Source of the DNA: Microbulbifer donghaiensis
Lineage (GTDB): Bacteria; Pseudomonadota; Gammaproteobacteria; Pseudomonadales; Cellvibrionaceae
DNA: 64,000 nt
Assembly (NCBI RefSeq): GCF_900129095.1
Contig: NZ_FQVA01000002.1
Span: forward strand, 62,001 to 126,000
Direction: 5' to 3'
Shown here: positions 1-10,869 of the stretch, one piece after another
How the letters are laid out: every line of letters begins with the position of its first letter
Numbering within the stretch: the first letter of the stretch is position 1
The notes under the pieces: model-generated
Told to the model about the DNA's origin: nothing
Databases searched by the model: none
Seen by the model: only the letters and a program-made list of their open reading frames with translations
Position numbers and translations under genes: made by a program

Positions 1-744
1 ATCACCGCGAACGACCGGCGCACCGTCGATATCCACGACACGCTCGAGTTCCGCGGAGCCCTGCGGGATCGCCACGCGCTGCTCCCAGCGCGGAACGCCG
101 TCGCGCGCATCCAGGGCAATCAGCTTGCCGTTGTCGAGACCGGCGAGCACGTTACCACCGGAAATCACCGGCGCCGCAGTGCCGCGCAGCGTCAGAACCG
201 GCAGCGCGGTGCTGTGGCTCCAGCGCTCCTCGCCGCTGGTGGCGTCCAGGCCGATCAGCTTGCCGTCGACAGTCTGCAAGACCACCACGCCGGCGCCAAC
301 CGCCGGGGCGGAAACCACTTCACCGGAAACCTGATAAGTCCACAGTTCCTTGCCGTCGTTCAGGTCCAGGGCCACTGCGCGACCGCGATAGTCAGCTACC
401 ACGACGATGCCGAGGCCAACGCCGACGCCACCGCTGATTTCGATGTCCAGTTCGGTTTTCCACTGGCGCTTGCCGGTGCTGCGGTCGAAGGCGAAAACGT
501 CACCCTCGCTGTTGGCCGCCACCAACTTACCGGAGGCAATTCCCGGCTGCAGCATCGCGTACAGTTTGGCGTCGATATCGCCGATGCCGGCAGACCAGAC
601 CTTTTGCAGCTCGACACTGGGAGTGATGTCTACCAGCTCGACCGGATCAGTATCTTCCTTCTCTTCGTTGGAAGCACAGGCGGCCAGTGCCACTGCCAAC
701 GCTACGGCTGCGGCGCGGCTTGCCGCGCGGGAAAGAAATTTCAT
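1..744 (-). CDS. bamB: Outer membrane assembly lipoprotein BamB (3' part outside window)
   Basis: BamB is the beta-propeller lipoprotein of the BAM complex, which folds outer membrane proteins from the periplasm. The N-terminal 248 codons are visible. They begin with a lipoprotein signal peptide (MKFLSRAASR..., lipobox L20-A-A-C23), followed by repeated PQQ-propeller blades such as GDVFAFDRSTGKRQWK and DGKLIGLDATSGEERW. The start ATG overlaps the yfgM stop in an ATGA arrangement, so the two are translationally coupled. bamB following yfgM and hisS is the usual gammaproteobacterial order. The gene runs off the left edge, so its C-terminal blades cannot be judged. Confidence 0.95.
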   Translation of the reverse strand, partial: MKFLSRAASRAAAVALAVALAACASNEEKEDTDPVELVDITPSVELQKVWSAGIGDIDAKLYAMLQPGIASGKLVAANSEGDVFAFDRSTGKRQWKTELDIEISGGVGVGLGIVVVADYRGRAVALDLNDGKELWTYQVSGEVVSAPAVGAGVVVLQTVDGKLIGLDATSGEERWSHSTALPVLTLRGTAAPVISGGNVLAGLDNGKLIALDARDGVPRWEQRVAIPQGSAELERVVDIDGAPVVRGD

Positions 745-1469
745 TGCTCGTCACTCTCCTGTGCCGGCTGGGTATTCTTTTCGCTGCTTTCCTCAGAGAC
801 GCCCGCTTCAGGCTGCGCGCTGCCCAGGTTATCGGCTTTCATGCGCAACAGTTGGGCGCTGCTCGCCTGCTCCGGCAGCAGCTGCGCCAGCGCCTGCTGG
901 TAAGCGGCACGCGCGCCGTCTTTGTCACCCTTCTGCAACAGGATGTCGCCACGGGTTTCGGCATACAGCGCTGCGAAGGACGACGGTACCGAGCCGTCCA
1001 GCAGCTTCAGTGCTTCGTCGGGCTTGCCGCGCGCGGCCATTACCGACGCCAGCCGGCGCTTGGCCAGCAGCTGCAACGCAGTCTCATCGGCATTATCGAG
1101 TACCCACTGCAGTTCTTTTTCCGCAGTTTCCAGATCGTTGTTTGCCGCTGCCAGTGCCGCCAGGCGCAGGGATGCCTGACTCGCGTAGATACGTTTGGCA
1201 AAATCGGTCTTCAGTTGCTGGCCGATGTTTTTGGCGGTGGTCAGCTGCTTGTTATCCGGCGCCCCGTCGTTGGCAGAAACCGCCTCGACAAAACCCTGGT
1301 AGAGGTCGGAAGCTTCTTCCGCCTTGGCGCGCTCGGCGCCCTGCCACCACTGGTAGCCAAAGTAGCCCACCAGCGCCAGCACCACGCCAGTGACAATGCC
1401 CTTGCCGTTCTCCGCCCACCAGCGCTTCAGTGATTCTATTTGTTCTTGTTCGGTAAGATGGTCAGCCAT
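741..1469 (-). CDS. yfgM: YfgM family ancillary SecYEG translocon subunit (TPR)
   Basis: A 242-residue bitopic inner-membrane protein. A short cytoplasmic N-terminus (MADHLTEQEQIESLKRWW) precedes one membrane helix at about residues 22-42 and a periplasmic alpha-helical TPR_21-type domain rich in Ala, Leu and Gln. In E. coli YfgM associates with the Sec translocon and with PpiD, helping periplasmic chaperone hand-over. That role is taken from the family. The acidic, Gln-rich tail after about residue 215 looks disordered. It lies between hisS (90 bp upstream) and bamB (4 bp overlap), the conserved context for this family. Confidence 0.9.
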   Translation of the reverse strand: MADHLTEQEQIESLKRWWAENGKGIVTGVVLALVGYFGYQWWQGAERAKAEEASDLYQGFVEAVSANDGAPDNKQLTTAKNIGQQLKTDFAKRIYASQASLRLAALAAANNDLETAEKELQWVLDNADETALQLLAKRRLASVMAARGKPDEALKLLDGSVPSSFAALYAETRGDILLQKGDKDGARAAYQQALAQLLPEQASSAQLLRMKADNLGSAQPEAGVSEESSEKNTQPAQESDEQ

Positions 1470-1559
1470 TCGATAAATCGCCTTTCCTGTAAATTTTTAA
1501 ATCTTCCCAGTGAAGTGGCCGCAGCCGCTTCCAGTTGTTTTGCCGGTCCGACCAGCGAG

Positions 1560-2822
<1,263 letters not shown>

Positions 2823-2923
2823 CGGTGTTCCTTACTTTCCAACTCGAATGTATTCAATGCTGTTGTGTGGGCTCTACGCCCGCGATCAGCCTTGCGAATG
2901 GTCCCATAGACGGAGCCTGTGGC

Positions 2924-2999
2924 GGCCCCGCTGCCGGGAGCCTTTCGCTCAACAGCCCGATCGGCAATTGTTTCCCGAATGGCTCCCGGCAGCGGGGCC
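2924..2999 (-). repeat. Class I intergenic hairpin (copy in hisS-ispG gap)
   Basis: Two 19-base arms (2924-2942 and 2981-2999, GGCCCCGCTGCCGGGAGCC) pair perfectly around a 38-base loop. Read on the minus strand, the loop contains AACAATTGCCGATCGGGCTG, the class I loop cassette seen again at 53687-53762 and, more divergently, at four other sites. The minus-strand flank GATGCGAAG is also shared with other copies. There is no U-run, so it is not a plain intrinsic terminator. Confidence 0.8.
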
Positions 3000-3039
3000 T
3001 TCGCATCAGGGTTGGGGATTTTGCCCCCCGGGCCTGCAA

Positions 3040-4152
3040 TCACGCCTTGGCGATAATGTCTGCCTCGCGCTCTTCCTTGGCCGCGGCCTTTTCGCGGATC
3101 AGGCGCTCCAGGTCGTCGACCAGGTTGTCATTGGTAAACTTGCGGTTCGGCTGGCCATCGACATAGATGGCGTGGCTGGGAGTACCGCCGGCGAGACCGA
3201 TGTCCGCCTCCCTGGCTTCACCGGGACCGTTGACGATGCAGCCGATCACCGCCACATCCAGCGGCGTGGTGATATCCTCGAGGCGCGTCTCCAGCTCGTT
3301 CATGGTCTTCACCACGTCGAAATTCTGGCGCGAGCAGCTGGGGCAGGCGATAAAGTTGATGCCCTTGGTGCGCAGGCGCAGGCTCTTCAGCAGGTCCCAG
3401 CCTACCTTCACCTCTTCGACCGGATCCGCGGCCAGGGATACGCGCAGGGTATCGCCGATACCGTCCAGCAGTAACGCGCCGAGGCCGATGGCAGATTTTA
3501 CGGTTCCGGCGCGCAGGCCGCCGGCCTCGGTGATACCCAGGTGCAGGGGCTGCTCGATCTGCTGCGCCAGCTTGCGGTAGGCGGCGGTGGCCATAAAGAT
3601 GTCCGAGGCCTTTACGCTCACCTTAAAGTTCTGGAAATCCAGGCTGTCGAGGATCTCCACGTGGCGCAGTGCCGACTCCACCAGTGCGTCCGGGGTCGGC
3701 TCGCCGTATTTTTTCTGCAGGTCTTTTTCCAGCGAACCGGCGTTGACGCCGATACGGATCGGGATATTCAGGTCGCGGGCCTTGTCCACCACCGCGCGAA
3801 TGCGCTTTTCACGGCCGATATTGCCCGGGTTGATACGCAGGCAGTCGACGCCCAGGTCCGCCACGCGCAGCGCGATACGGTAATCAAAGTGGATATCCGC
3901 CACCAGCGGCACCGTCACCTGCTTCTTGATCTCACCGAACGCCTCGGCGGCGTCCATGCTCGGCACGGATACACGCACTATGTCCGCGCCGGCCTGCTGC
4001 AGGCGCTGAACCTGGTCCACGGTCGCAGCCACATCGCAGGTGTCGGTATTGGTCATGCTCTGCACCGAAATCGGCGCACCACCGCCGACGGGCACATTGC
4101 CCACCATGATCTGGCGCGACACGCGGCGAACGATGGGTGACTCGAATTGCAT
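3040..4152 (-). CDS. ispG: 4-hydroxy-3-methylbut-2-en-1-yl diphosphate synthase (IspG/GcpE)
   Basis: A 370-residue [4Fe-4S] enzyme of the MEP isoprenoid pathway, converting MEcPP to HMBPP with flavodoxin or ferredoxin as electron donor. The cluster ligands are all present: C270 and C273 in [11 protein letters not shown]305 in [10 protein letters not shown], and E312. These positions are numerically identical to the E. coli enzyme. The N-terminal TIM-barrel begins at [20 protein letters not shown]. It lies between rodZ and hisS, the standard pilW-rodZ-ispG-hisS order. A TATAAT box about 45 bp before the ATG may give it its own promoter. Confidence 0.98.
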   Translation of the reverse strand: MQFESPIVRRVSRQIMVGNVPVGGGAPISVQSMTNTDTCDVAATVDQVQRLQQAGADIVRVSVPSMDAAEAFGEIKKQVTVPLVADIHFDYRIALRVADLGVDCLRINPGNIGREKRIRAVVDKARDLNIPIRIGVNAGSLEKDLQKKYGEPTPDALVESALRHVEILDSLDFQNFKVSVKASDIFMATAAYRKLAQQIEQPLHLGITEAGGLRAGTVKSAIGLGALLLDGIGDTLRVSLAADPVEEVKVGWDLLKSLRLRTKGINFIACPSCSRQNFDVVKTMNELETRLEDITTPLDVAVIGCIVNGPGEAREADIGLAGGTPSHAIYVDGQPNRKFTNDNLVDDLERLIREKAAAKEEREADIIAKA

Positions 4153-4195
4153 AGGGCTGACCTGGCAGTTTTACAGACTAAATATGAGGGGGGAG

Positions 4196-4236
4196 ATTAT
4201 AGAGAGATTGGGCGCAAACCTACAGGGTTCGCGCCC
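4196..4236 (-). promoter_or_regulatory. Hairpin and possible -10 box ahead of ispG
   Basis: An imperfect 11-bp hairpin (4210-4220 with 4226-4236, GGGCGCAAACC against GGTTCGCGCCC) sits just after the rodZ stop. On the minus strand it is followed by TATAAT (4196-4201), a perfect -10 hexamer about 45 bp before the ispG ATG. No good -35 was found at 16-18 bp, so the promoter call is weak. The hairpin lacks a U-run. Confidence 0.35.
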
Positions 4237-4254
4237 TCGGCAGGAAACAGAATA

Positions 4255-5313
4255 CTATTCGCCGACGGTCAGGCGACGGGTACGGCGGCTGCCGATCGGG
4301 TCGCTGTCGATCAGCTCCCCCTGATAGCGCACATGAGTTCCGCTGGCATTGCCGAGCATCAGGTCGAAAGGTGGCTGCCCGGTCAGCACTGTCTCAGAAC
4401 CGGCCGCCTGCAGCTTGGCCAGCAACACCGCGCCGCTCGCGTCCTTGACCTCGACCCAGGCCTCTTCGTCAAAATTGAGCTGCAGCTCCTCAACCACCGC
4501 CGCCGCAAAAGAAGCCGCGGGCACTTCCGCATCCGGCATCTCGGCAACTTCCGCTCCAGACACAGCCGCTGTGACAGCCGGCTCCGCGACCACTGGCTCG
4601 TCAGCAGCCACATCCTCTTCCGGCGCACTTGCCGACGCTGCCATCTCGGTAAAGTTACCCGCTCCCGGCTCCTCCTGCGCTGGCGCTGCAGCCACAACTG
4701 TGGCCGAGGCCTCATCACTGCCCGCAGGGGACTCAGCCTGCAAAGCCTGCGCCGGCTCAGTGCCTACAGCGGGCGACTGTGCCACCGCAGTGCCGGTCTC
4801 CCGCAGGTCCGACTCGTGCGCGGCAATTGCCATGTCTTCGCCCGACGGCTTCTGTGCAATAACTACCGGCGGTACCGCTTCGCGCCCGTTCATCCACCAG
4901 AAGACGCCACCGACCAGCAGCAGCGGCAACAGCGCGAGCCCCTTCAGGCTGCGTTTGCGCTCCGGCATCACGGGGCTGCGACTGACGTGGGCGACGATAT
5001 TGCGGCTTGCCTCTTCGGCGGAGCAGTAACCGGCATAGGCCTGCAACACCGGCTCGGCGTCGATGCCCAGCTCCTTGCACGCATTGCGGATATAGCCGCG
5101 CACATAGATCGAACTCGGCAGGCGACTGTACTCGTCGCGCTCCAGCAACTCCAGCTTGTTGCCGACCATGCACAGGCGGCGGGACAACTCCTCCTGGCTC
5201 AGGCCGGCTTTCTCCCGCGCGCGCCGCAGTTGGCTGCCGGGCGAGTTATCGAGTAACTGCTCGCTGTCTGCCAGCGGGCGCTCTTGTGTAATTTCGGAAA
5301 TGTTATCCGTCAT
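4255..5313 (-). CDS. rodZ: Cytoskeletal/cell-shape protein RodZ
   Basis: A 352-residue bitopic protein linking MreB filaments to the periplasmic elongasome. Residues 25-95 form an HTH_25-type helix-turn-helix (GSQLRRAREKAGLSQEELSR). One membrane helix is at about 123-142 (LKGLALLPLLLVGGVFWWMN). A long Ala/Glu/Val-rich, presumably unstructured periplasmic linker follows to about 255, and the C-terminal DUF4115 beta-domain begins near EELQLNFDEEAWVEVKDASG. The order HTH-TM-linker-DUF4115 is diagnostic. Its start overlaps the end of pilW by 11 bp, indicating coupling. Confidence 0.95.
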   Translation of the reverse strand: MTDNISEITQERPLADSEQLLDNSPGSQLRRAREKAGLSQEELSRRLCMVGNKLELLERDEYSRLPSSIYVRGYIRNACKELGIDAEPVLQAYAGYCSAEEASRNIVAHVSRSPVMPERKRSLKGLALLPLLLVGGVFWWMNGREAVPPVVIAQKPSGEDMAIAAHESDLRETGTAVAQSPAVGTEPAQALQAESPAGSDEASATVVAAAPAQEEPGAGNFTEMAASASAPEEDVAADEPVVAEPAVTAAVSGAEVAEMPDAEVPAASFAAAVVEELQLNFDEEAWVEVKDASGAVLLAKLQAAGSETVLTGQPPFDLMLGNASGTHVRYQGELIDSDPIGSRRTRRLTVGE

Positions 5314-6082
5314 TGGCCGTCATCTTTTGGTACTTCAGCGTTTCCGCCGAATAGGGATAAAGGTTTTTCAGCGCCAGGGCGTAACTCCTTTCCTTGTCCC
5401 GATTGCCAAAGATTTTCTCGATGCGGATACCCAGCCACAGTGACTGGGGAATCTGCCGGTTTTTAGCACTGTATCTGTCCAGGTAGTGCTTTGCCTGTGC
5501 ATAGTCACCGGCGTCGAACTTAAGTTCCGCAAGCTCGAGCAGAGCCTGCGGCAGGTCGGCGCTCAGTGCCAGTGCACGGGTATATGCCGCTTCCGCCTCT
5601 TCCGGCTTGCCGAGCTTTACCGCGGTGCGGCCGTAGTTGGACAGGGCGTAGGAGCGACGGTTGTAAGTGAGATCCGCGGAGGCCTTTTCAAACTGCTCCA
5701 GCGCTTCCTCGAAACGCTCCTGCTGGTAGAGGAAGACACCGTAATTGGTGCGCGCCATCGAGAAATCGGCATCGTAGCGCAATGCCTTCTTGAAATGGGA
5801 TTCGGCCACATCCAGCTCACCATCCGTCTGGTACAGCAGCGCGAGACCGTGATGGGCGCGTGGGTTTTTCTTGCCCAGCTCCAGGGCCTTGTTGAAATGG
5901 TGTCGCGCGGCCTCGCGGTTCTTGCCGTCCTGCAGATAGCGCAGGCCCAGCTGCACATGGGTCTCCAGCGCCTTCTCCAGATTGATTTCCGGGCGCGGCG
6001 GAAGACCGGTGGTCACACAACCACTCAGCCAGATACTGAGAATCAGTCCCGCCAGCGGCAGGGTTGGAATTTTCGCGAACAC
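5303..6082 (-). CDS. pilW: Type IV pilus biogenesis/stability lipoprotein PilW (PilF)
   Basis: A 259-residue TPR lipoprotein with a GTG start. The lipobox WLSGC (C22) follows a short signal peptide. Tandem TPRs then fill residues 40-230, for example ARHHFNKALELGKKNPRAHH and AESHFKKALRYDADFSMART. The family (PilF in Pseudomonas, PilW in Neisseria) helps localise and multimerise the PilQ secretin in the outer membrane. No other pilus gene is nearby, as is normal because pilW travels with rlmN and rodZ in gammaproteobacteria. It overlaps rodZ by 11 bp. The 207-bp gap upstream contains the long repeat at 6133-6255. Confidence 0.93.
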   Translation of the reverse strand: MFAKIPTLPLAGLILSIWLSGCVTTGLPPRPEINLEKALETHVQLGLRYLQDGKNREAARHHFNKALELGKKNPRAHHGLALLYQTDGELDVAESHFKKALRYDADFSMARTNYGVFLYQQERFEEALEQFEKASADLTYNRRSYALSNYGRTAVKLGKPEEAEAAYTRALALSADLPQALLELAELKFDAGDYAQAKHYLDRYSAKNRQIPQSLWLGIRIEKIFGNRDKERSYALALKNLYPYSAETLKYQKMTANDG

Positions 6083-6132
6083 AACTTCACCCGTGTTTTT
6101 ATAGTCTGTTTTAGCCCGGATATAAGACCGCC

Positions 6133-6255
6133 GGCCGCGCCCTCACCCACCTCTGCACGTTCAGCACATTTTCGCGGCCAATACGTGCAATAAGCGTGTA
6201 TGTATGCCCTAAAAAACGCACTCTACGCACAGGACTCTGCGTGATCATCGCAGCC
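6133..6255 (+). repeat. 123-bp dispersed intergenic repeat, copy 1
   Basis: About four bases in five match the reverse complement of 37051-37173. The best conserved core is TCAGCACATTTT, then AATACGTGCAATAAGC. Many differences in the core are transitions (C/T, A/G). The ends (GGCCGCGCCCTC and GATCATCGC) are conserved. In both copies the left third can partly pair with the right third, leaving the AATACGTGCAATAAGC segment in a loop. It fills most of the gap between rlmN and pilW. Confidence 0.75.
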
Positions 6256-6289
6256 CGCGATGCCATGTCCGGACCTGTGGCGGCGTTGC

Positions 6290-7435
6290 TCAGCCGATAA
6301 TGCGAACCGGGCTCTCAATATCGCCACGGCGCTCGGCGTTGCGATAGCGTTCGGAGCGGCGCGTGCGATCGTTGACACTGCCGGCCAGCTGGCCACAAGC
6401 CGCGGCGATGTCATCGCCACGAGTCGTGCGCACGGTTACCGTATAGCCTTTGTCCAACAAAATCTGTTGAAAGCGTCGCAAAGCATTGTTGCTGACCCGC
6501 TGATAGTCGGACAGCTCGAACGGATTGAAGGGTATCAGATTTATCTTGACAGGCACATCGCGCAGCAGCTCGGCCAACTGCTCGGCGTGTTCCGGGCGAT
6601 CATTGATCTCCCGCATCATGGTGTACTCGATGGTCATCTTGCGATGGGTGTCGGGCATGCGCTCGATGTAGCGCTTGGCGCTATCGAGCAGCATCGCAAT
6701 CGGGTACTTCTTGTTGATCGGCACCAGCTCGTTGCGCAGCTCGTCGTTGGGCGCGTGCAGCGAGATGGCCAGGCTCACGTCGGTGACATCCGCGAGGCGA
6801 TCCAGCGCGGGCACCACGCCAGAGGTGGACAACGTAACCCTTCGCTTGGAGATGCCGTAGGCGTTGTCTTCCATCATCAGGTTCATCGCGTCGACCACAT
6901 TGTCGAAATTGAGCAGGGGCTCGCCCATACCCATCATCACCACATTGGTCACTTTACGCGGACCTTTCGGTTGTAGCTGACCGAAAGACTTACAGGCAAT
7001 CCACACCTGGCCGATGATCTCAGCCGCGGTCAGGTCGCGGTTAAACCCCTGCTTGCCGGTGGCGCAGAAGCTACAGTCCAGGGAACAACCCACCTGGGAG
7101 GACACACACAGGGTGCCGCGGTCACCGTCCGGGATATAGACCGTCTCGATCGCGTTGCCGCCCTCGACCTGGATCAGCCACTTGCGCGTGCCGTCGGCGG
7201 AATCCCACTGGCCCAGCACTTCCGGAGCGCGGATCTCGGCCACTTCTGCCAGCTTCTGGCGCAATGCCTTGCTGACATTGGTCATCTGGTCGAAGTCGTC
7301 CACACCGTTCTGGTGAATCCACTTCAGCACCTGAATGGCACGGAAACGCTTCTCGCCCAGCGATTCAAAAAACGCGGCCAGCTTGTCGACGGACAGGCCG
7401 AGCAGGTTGGTTTTGGACGTTTCGGTGATGCTCAT
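6290..7435 (-). CDS. rlmN: Dual-specificity RNA methyltransferase RlmN
   Basis: A 381-residue radical-SAM enzyme that methylates C2 of A2503 in 23S rRNA and of A37 in some tRNAs. The radical SAM cluster motif CX3CX2C is at C117/C121/C124 ([15 protein letters not shown]). [10 protein letters not shown], a typical RlmN segment, lies near residue 175. The C-terminal cysteine needed to resolve the methyl-enzyme intermediate is in [14 protein letters not shown]. The [4Fe-4S] requirement fits its position just downstream of the isc operon and ndk. Length and motifs are normal. Confidence 0.97.
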   Translation of the reverse strand: MSITETSKTNLLGLSVDKLAAFFESLGEKRFRAIQVLKWIHQNGVDDFDQMTNVSKALRQKLAEVAEIRAPEVLGQWDSADGTRKWLIQVEGGNAIETVYIPDGDRGTLCVSSQVGCSLDCSFCATGKQGFNRDLTAAEIIGQVWIACKSFGQLQPKGPRKVTNVVMMGMGEPLLNFDNVVDAMNLMMEDNAYGISKRRVTLSTSGVVPALDRLADVTDVSLAISLHAPNDELRNELVPINKKYPIAMLLDSAKRYIERMPDTHRKMTIEYTMMREINDRPEHAEQLAELLRDVPVKINLIPFNPFELSDYQRVSNNALRRFQQILLDKGYTVTVRTTRGDDIAAACGQLAGSVNDRTRRSERYRNAERRGDIESPVRIIG

Positions 7436-7493
7436 GGATTCATTACCTCGACCCTAAGGCCTGTGGAGCGGTGCCGCTAGGAGACTCCCGGGC

Positions 7494-7605
7494 GGCCCTG
7501 CTACCGGGATTGGCTTGCGGGACACGCCGTGAATACATCCCTGTAGGCTTGTCGGCCGGGTCCCTCCGACCGACAGTCCCGCAAGCCAATCCCGGCATCA
7601 GGACC
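7494..7605 (-). repeat. Class II intergenic hairpin (rlmN-ndk gap)
   Basis: Thirty-base arms (7494-7523 and 7576-7605) pair with three mismatches or wobbles. Read on the minus strand, the outer arm is GGTCCTGATGCCGG and the inner arm is GATTGGCTTGCGGGAC. The loop contains a small nested hairpin and the cassette CTACAGGGATGTATTCACGGC, shared with 57963-58075 and 23151-23288. Minus-strand flanks GCGCAAGG and GGGCCGCCC match other copies. It occupies most of the 225-bp gap. Confidence 0.8.
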
Positions 7606-7660
7606 TTGCGCCTGGCTCACTGCTTCTTAATGAGCCAAGCTAGGCTTCAACCCAAATAGA

Positions 7661-8089
7661 TCAACCGCGCGGGCAGATCTCGTCGTCGGCGAAGAAGTAG
7701 CTTACTTCGCGCGCGGCGGATTCAGCGGAGTCGGAACCGTGTACGGCGTTGGCATCGATGCTCTGGGCGAAATCGGCGCGGATGGTGCCGGCAGCAGCTT
7801 CCTGCGGGTTGGTAGCGCCCATCAGATCGCGGTTGGCCAGGACAGCGTTCTCGCCCTCCAGAACCTGCACGACAACCGGACCGGAAGTCATGAAGTCGAC
7901 CAGATCTTTAAAGAACGGACGCTCTTTGTGCTCAGCGTAGAAGCCTTCTGCCTTCTCGCGGGACAGGTGCAGCATTTTCATGGCAACGATACGCAGGCCG
8001 GCTTTTTCGAAGCGGCTTTCGATTTCGCCGATTACATTCTTGGCTACCGCGTCCGGCTTGATGATGGAAAGAGTGCGTTCCAGGGCCAT
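7661..8089 (-). CDS. ndk: Nucleoside diphosphate kinase
   Basis: A 142-residue enzyme that phosphorylates NDPs to NTPs with ATP through a phosphohistidine. The start is set at [18 protein letters not shown], where family members begin. GGAGAA precedes this ATG by a good distance, while the frame's earlier ATG would add only MENN. The active-site histidine is in [12 protein letters not shown], and the C-terminus is DEICPRG. The gene follows iscX after a 172-bp gap containing a hairpin. The ndk-rlmN-pilW order is conserved in gammaproteobacteria. Confidence 0.97.
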   Translation of the reverse strand: MALERTLSIIKPDAVAKNVIGEIESRFEKAGLRIVAMKMLHLSREKAEGFYAEHKERPFFKDLVDFMTSGPVVVQVLEGENAVLANRDLMGATNPQEAAAGTIRADFAQSIDANAVHGSDSAESAAREVSYFFADDEICPRG

Positions 8090-8122
8090 GTTGTTCTCCA
8101 ATTAACAGTTTTTACATACAGA

Positions 8123-8147
8123 AAGAGCAACCTGATTAGTTGCTCTT
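8123..8147 (-). terminator. Hairpin between iscX and ndk, possible terminator
   Basis: A perfect 9-bp stem (AAGAGCAAC, 8123-8131, with GTTGCTCTT, 8139-8147) around a 7-base loop. On the minus strand it is followed only by a short U-rich run (CTTTCTGTATGT), so termination would be partial. It separates the isc operon from ndk. Confidence 0.4.
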
Positions 8148-8261
8148 CCCTGAATTCCCAGTTTACTCACGCTGTGAGCGCTCAAAAAACGAGCACCGCC
8201 ATTTGCGGCGGGCGGATTATACGCATTACTGCGTGAACTTTGTACCGTTTCTCGCGACCGA

Positions 8262-8456
8262 CTAATCCGTCTCTTCGATCCAGGCAGCCTGTATCGCCTC
8301 GAGGATTTTCTCGCCACAGCGGTCGGGATCGTCATCGAAATCGGGCAACTCCATGACCCAATTGCGCAGATCGACGAAATTGACCGTCAGCGGGTCGACG
8401 TTCGGATGGGTATCCACCAGCTCTATCGCGATATCGTTGATATCTGTCCATTTCAT
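8262..8456 (-). CDS. iscX: Fe-S cluster assembly protein IscX
   Basis: A 64-residue acidic protein (MKWTDINDIAIELVDTHPNV...) matching the IscX/YfhJ family along its length, including DIA..L...HP and LPDFDDDP. IscX binds IscS and iron and tunes cysteine desulfurase activity. It is the last gene of the isc operon, 35 bp after fdx, as in E. coli. The acidic helix that contacts IscS is present. Nothing unusual was seen. Confidence 0.95.
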   Translation of the reverse strand: MKWTDINDIAIELVDTHPNVDPLTVNFVDLRNWVMELPDFDDDPDRCGEKILEAIQAAWIEETD

Positions 8457-8491
8457 TGCGCTTTCCTCTGCTCGAGCTCGCGACCAATCGG

Positions 8492-8830
8492 TCAGTGTTT
8501 TTCCGAAACCTGATTGATAGTGTATTTGGGGATTTCGACTACCAGGTCCTCATCGTCCACAATCGCCTGACAGGACAGCCGCGATTCCGGCTCGAGGCCC
8601 CAGGCCTTGTCCAGCAGGTCTTCCTCGAGCTCGTCCGGTTCGCCGAGGGAGTCAAAGCCCTCGCGCACAATCACGTGACAGGTGGTGCAGGCGCAGGACT
8701 TTTCGCAGGCGTGCTCTATCTCAATGCCGTTGGCCAGCGCTGCGTCGCAGACACTGACACCGCTCTCCACTTCCACAACCTTGCCCTCGGGGCAGATTTC
8801 GGCGTGGGGTAAAAACACAATCTTCGGCAT
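8492..8830 (-). CDS. fdx: ISC-system [2Fe-2S] ferredoxin
   Basis: A 112-residue adrenodoxin-type ferredoxin that supplies electrons to Fe-S assembly on IscU. The cluster ligands follow the pattern C42-X5-C48-X2-C51...C87 (HACEKSCACTTC and RLSCQA), with the additional C46 typical of Isc ferredoxins. It sits between hscA (84 bp upstream) and iscX. Length is normal. Confidence 0.96.
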   Translation of the reverse strand: MPKIVFLPHAEICPEGKVVEVESGVSVCDAALANGIEIEHACEKSCACTTCHVIVREGFDSLGEPDELEEDLLDKAWGLEPESRLSCQAIVDDEDLVVEIPKYTINQVSEKH

Positions 8831-8893
8831 GGGTCACTGACTCTCTAGTGGTCTCAATTCGTAGCCGCCGCTGTTCACGACGCCAGTCTTGCG

Positions 8894-8914
8894 CCCGACC
8901 GGTGCCCGGTCGGG
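8894..8914. other. 9-bp hairpin abutting the hscA stop codon
   Basis: CCCGACCGG and CCGGTCGGG pair perfectly around a 3-base loop, ending one base before the hscA stop codon. There is no U-run on either side. It may protect an upstream processed mRNA or slow ribosomes or polymerase. Function is not established. Confidence 0.5.
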
Positions 8915-10813
8915 TCAGTCGTTATCAAATTCGTCCAGCGTATGGCCCTGCATGGCGCGCTTGATAGACGCGTCCATACGCCGCGCGGCGAAGGGTTCAG
9001 ACAGCTGGTTTAGCGCGTCGATACGCTTGCGAATCTCTTCGGCATCACCGCCGTTGTGGGCGAGCTGCAACCCCTCCATGGCCCGCTCCAGCGCGGTCAA
9101 CTCGCGCTCGTCGAGCAGCTCCGCGCCGTTTTCCTGCAGCGCAGCCAGCAGGCTCTCCAGCGCGCGTTCCGCCTCCAGCTGTGCCTCGCGCAGCGCCCGT
9201 GCGGCGATATCTTCCTGCGCGTGGGCATAGGATTCCTGCAACATGCGCGCAATGTCCTTGTCCTGCAGGCCGTAGGACGGCTTGACGCTGATATCCGCAC
9301 TGACGCCGCTGCTCTTTTCCATGGCGGTCACCGACAGCAGGCCGTCGGCATCCACCTGGAAGGTCACGCGGATATGCGCCGCGCCGGCCACCATCGGCGG
9401 AATGCCGCGCAGTTCGAAGCGCGCCAGCGAGCGGCAGTCTTTGACCAGCTCGCGCTCGCCCTGCACCACATGGATGGCCATGGCCGTCTGGCCATCCTTG
9501 AAGGTGGTAAACTCCTGCGCCTTGGAGACCGGAATGGTCGTATTGCGCGCGATCAGCTTTTCCGCCAGCCCGCCCATGGTCTCGATACCCAGCGACAGCG
9601 GAATCACATCCAACAGCAGCAGGTCGTCGCGGGACTTGTTGCCCACCAGTACATCCGCCTGCAGCGCCGCACCGATGGCCACCACCTGATCCGGATCGAT
9701 ATCCGCGTGCGGCGCGCGGCCGAAGAACTGCGCGACCCGCTCGCGCACGCGCAGGGTGCGGGTGGAACCGCCCACCAGCACCACTTCCTGCACATCGTCG
9801 ACCGACAGCTCGGCATCGCGCAGCGCGCGCTTGCAGGCGCGCAGCGTCTTGTCGATCAGCGGATCGAGCAGTTCGGCCATGGCGGATCGATCCAGGGTCC
9901 CGCTCCAGTCACCGTAACCCAGCGCCGCCTGCTCCTGCCCGCTCAGGGATTCCTTCGCCTCGCAGGCACTGTTCAGCAGGGCGCGCTGAGTCGCCACATC
10001 CAGGTTAGTGCCCAGGCCCGCCTGCCCGGCCATCCAGCCGGCAATCGCGCAGTCAAAATCGTCGCCGCCGAGGGCGGTGTCGCCACCGGTAGACAGCACC
10101 TCGAAGACGCCACGGGAGAGGCGCAGAATGGAAATATCGAAGGTGCCGCCGCCGAGATCGTAAACGGCGATGATCTTGTCTGCGGCGTCGACGCTCTCGT
10201 CACTCTGATCCAGGCCGTAGGCCACTGCCGCCGCTGTCGGCTCGTTGAGCAGGCGCAGTACTTTCAGGCCGGCGAGTTGCGCTGCGTCTTTGGTGGCCTG
10301 GCGCTGGGCATCATCAAAGTAGGCGGGGACGGTAATTACCGCACCATCCAGCTCGCCGCCAAGCGCCTCGCGACCGCGCCGCGCCAGTTCCTTCAGGATT
10401 TCCGCCGACACCTGCACCGGATTTACCGCACCTGCGACCGTCTCGATTGCGGGCATGCCACTGTCGGCAGCATCGCCACTGCCGTCTTGGGCAAACTTGT
10501 ACGGCAGCTGATCGCCGAAACTCTTCACGTCGGCAATGCCGCGGCCCATCAGGCGCTTCACAGACAGCAGCGTGTTGTAGGGATCCTCGCCGGCGCGGCT
10601 ACGCGCAGCAGCGCCCACAGTGACTGCGTTTTCCCCGTAGTGCACCGCAGACGGCAATATCACGCTGCCGTCCTCTGCGGCTATGGCCTCTGCCGAACCG
10701 CTGCGCACCGTCGCCACCAGCGAATTAGTGGTCCCCAGGTCGATGCCCACCGCGCGCTTGCGCTGGTGAGGTTCCGGGGTCTGCCCCGGTTCGGAAATCT
10801 GCAGTAATGCCAT
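8915..10813 (-). CDS. hscA: Fe-S protein assembly chaperone HscA (Hsp70)
   Basis: A 632-residue specialised Hsp70 that, with HscB, extracts the nascent [2Fe-2S] cluster from holo-IscU by binding its LPPVK motif; that motif is present here in iscU. The nucleotide-binding domain starts at [16 protein letters not shown] and includes the phosphate loop [14 protein letters not shown] and the adenosine segment [14 protein letters not shown]. The substrate-binding domain and alpha-helical lid occupy residues from about 390 to the end. Unlike DnaK there is no EEVD-like tail. It lies between hscB (163 bp upstream) and fdx. Confidence 0.98.
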   Translation of the reverse strand: MALLQISEPGQTPEPHQRKRAVGIDLGTTNSLVATVRSGSAEAIAAEDGSVILPSAVHYGENAVTVGAAARSRAGEDPYNTLLSVKRLMGRGIADVKSFGDQLPYKFAQDGSGDAADSGMPAIETVAGAVNPVQVSAEILKELARRGREALGGELDGAVITVPAYFDDAQRQATKDAAQLAGLKVLRLLNEPTAAAVAYGLDQSDESVDAADKIIAVYDLGGGTFDISILRLSRGVFEVLSTGGDTALGGDDFDCAIAGWMAGQAGLGTNLDVATQRALLNSACEAKESLSGQEQAALGYGDWSGTLDRSAMAELLDPLIDKTLRACKRALRDAELSVDDVQEVVLVGGSTRTLRVRERVAQFFGRAPHADIDPDQVVAIGAALQADVLVGNKSRDDLLLLDVIPLSLGIETMGGLAEKLIARNTTIPVSKAQEFTTFKDGQTAMAIHVVQGERELVKDCRSLARFELRGIPPMVAGAAHIRVTFQVDADGLLSVTAMEKSSGVSADISVKPSYGLQDKDIARMLQESYAHAQEDIAARALREAQLEAERALESLLAALQENGAELLDERELTALERAMEGLQLAHNGGDAEEIRKRIDALNQLSEPFAARRMDASIKRAMQGHTLDEFDND

Positions 10814-10869
10814 TGATTAACTCATCTTTGTAAAAGGTGACGTTAATAGCGGCGCACGGATGCGCCGCC

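Noticed and set aside
9056..10807. Long open frame (583 codons) on the plus strand opposite hscA
   Set aside because: It is antisense to an unmistakable hscA, with repetitive Gln/His/Arg composition typical of a GC-rich shadow frame and no ribosome site.
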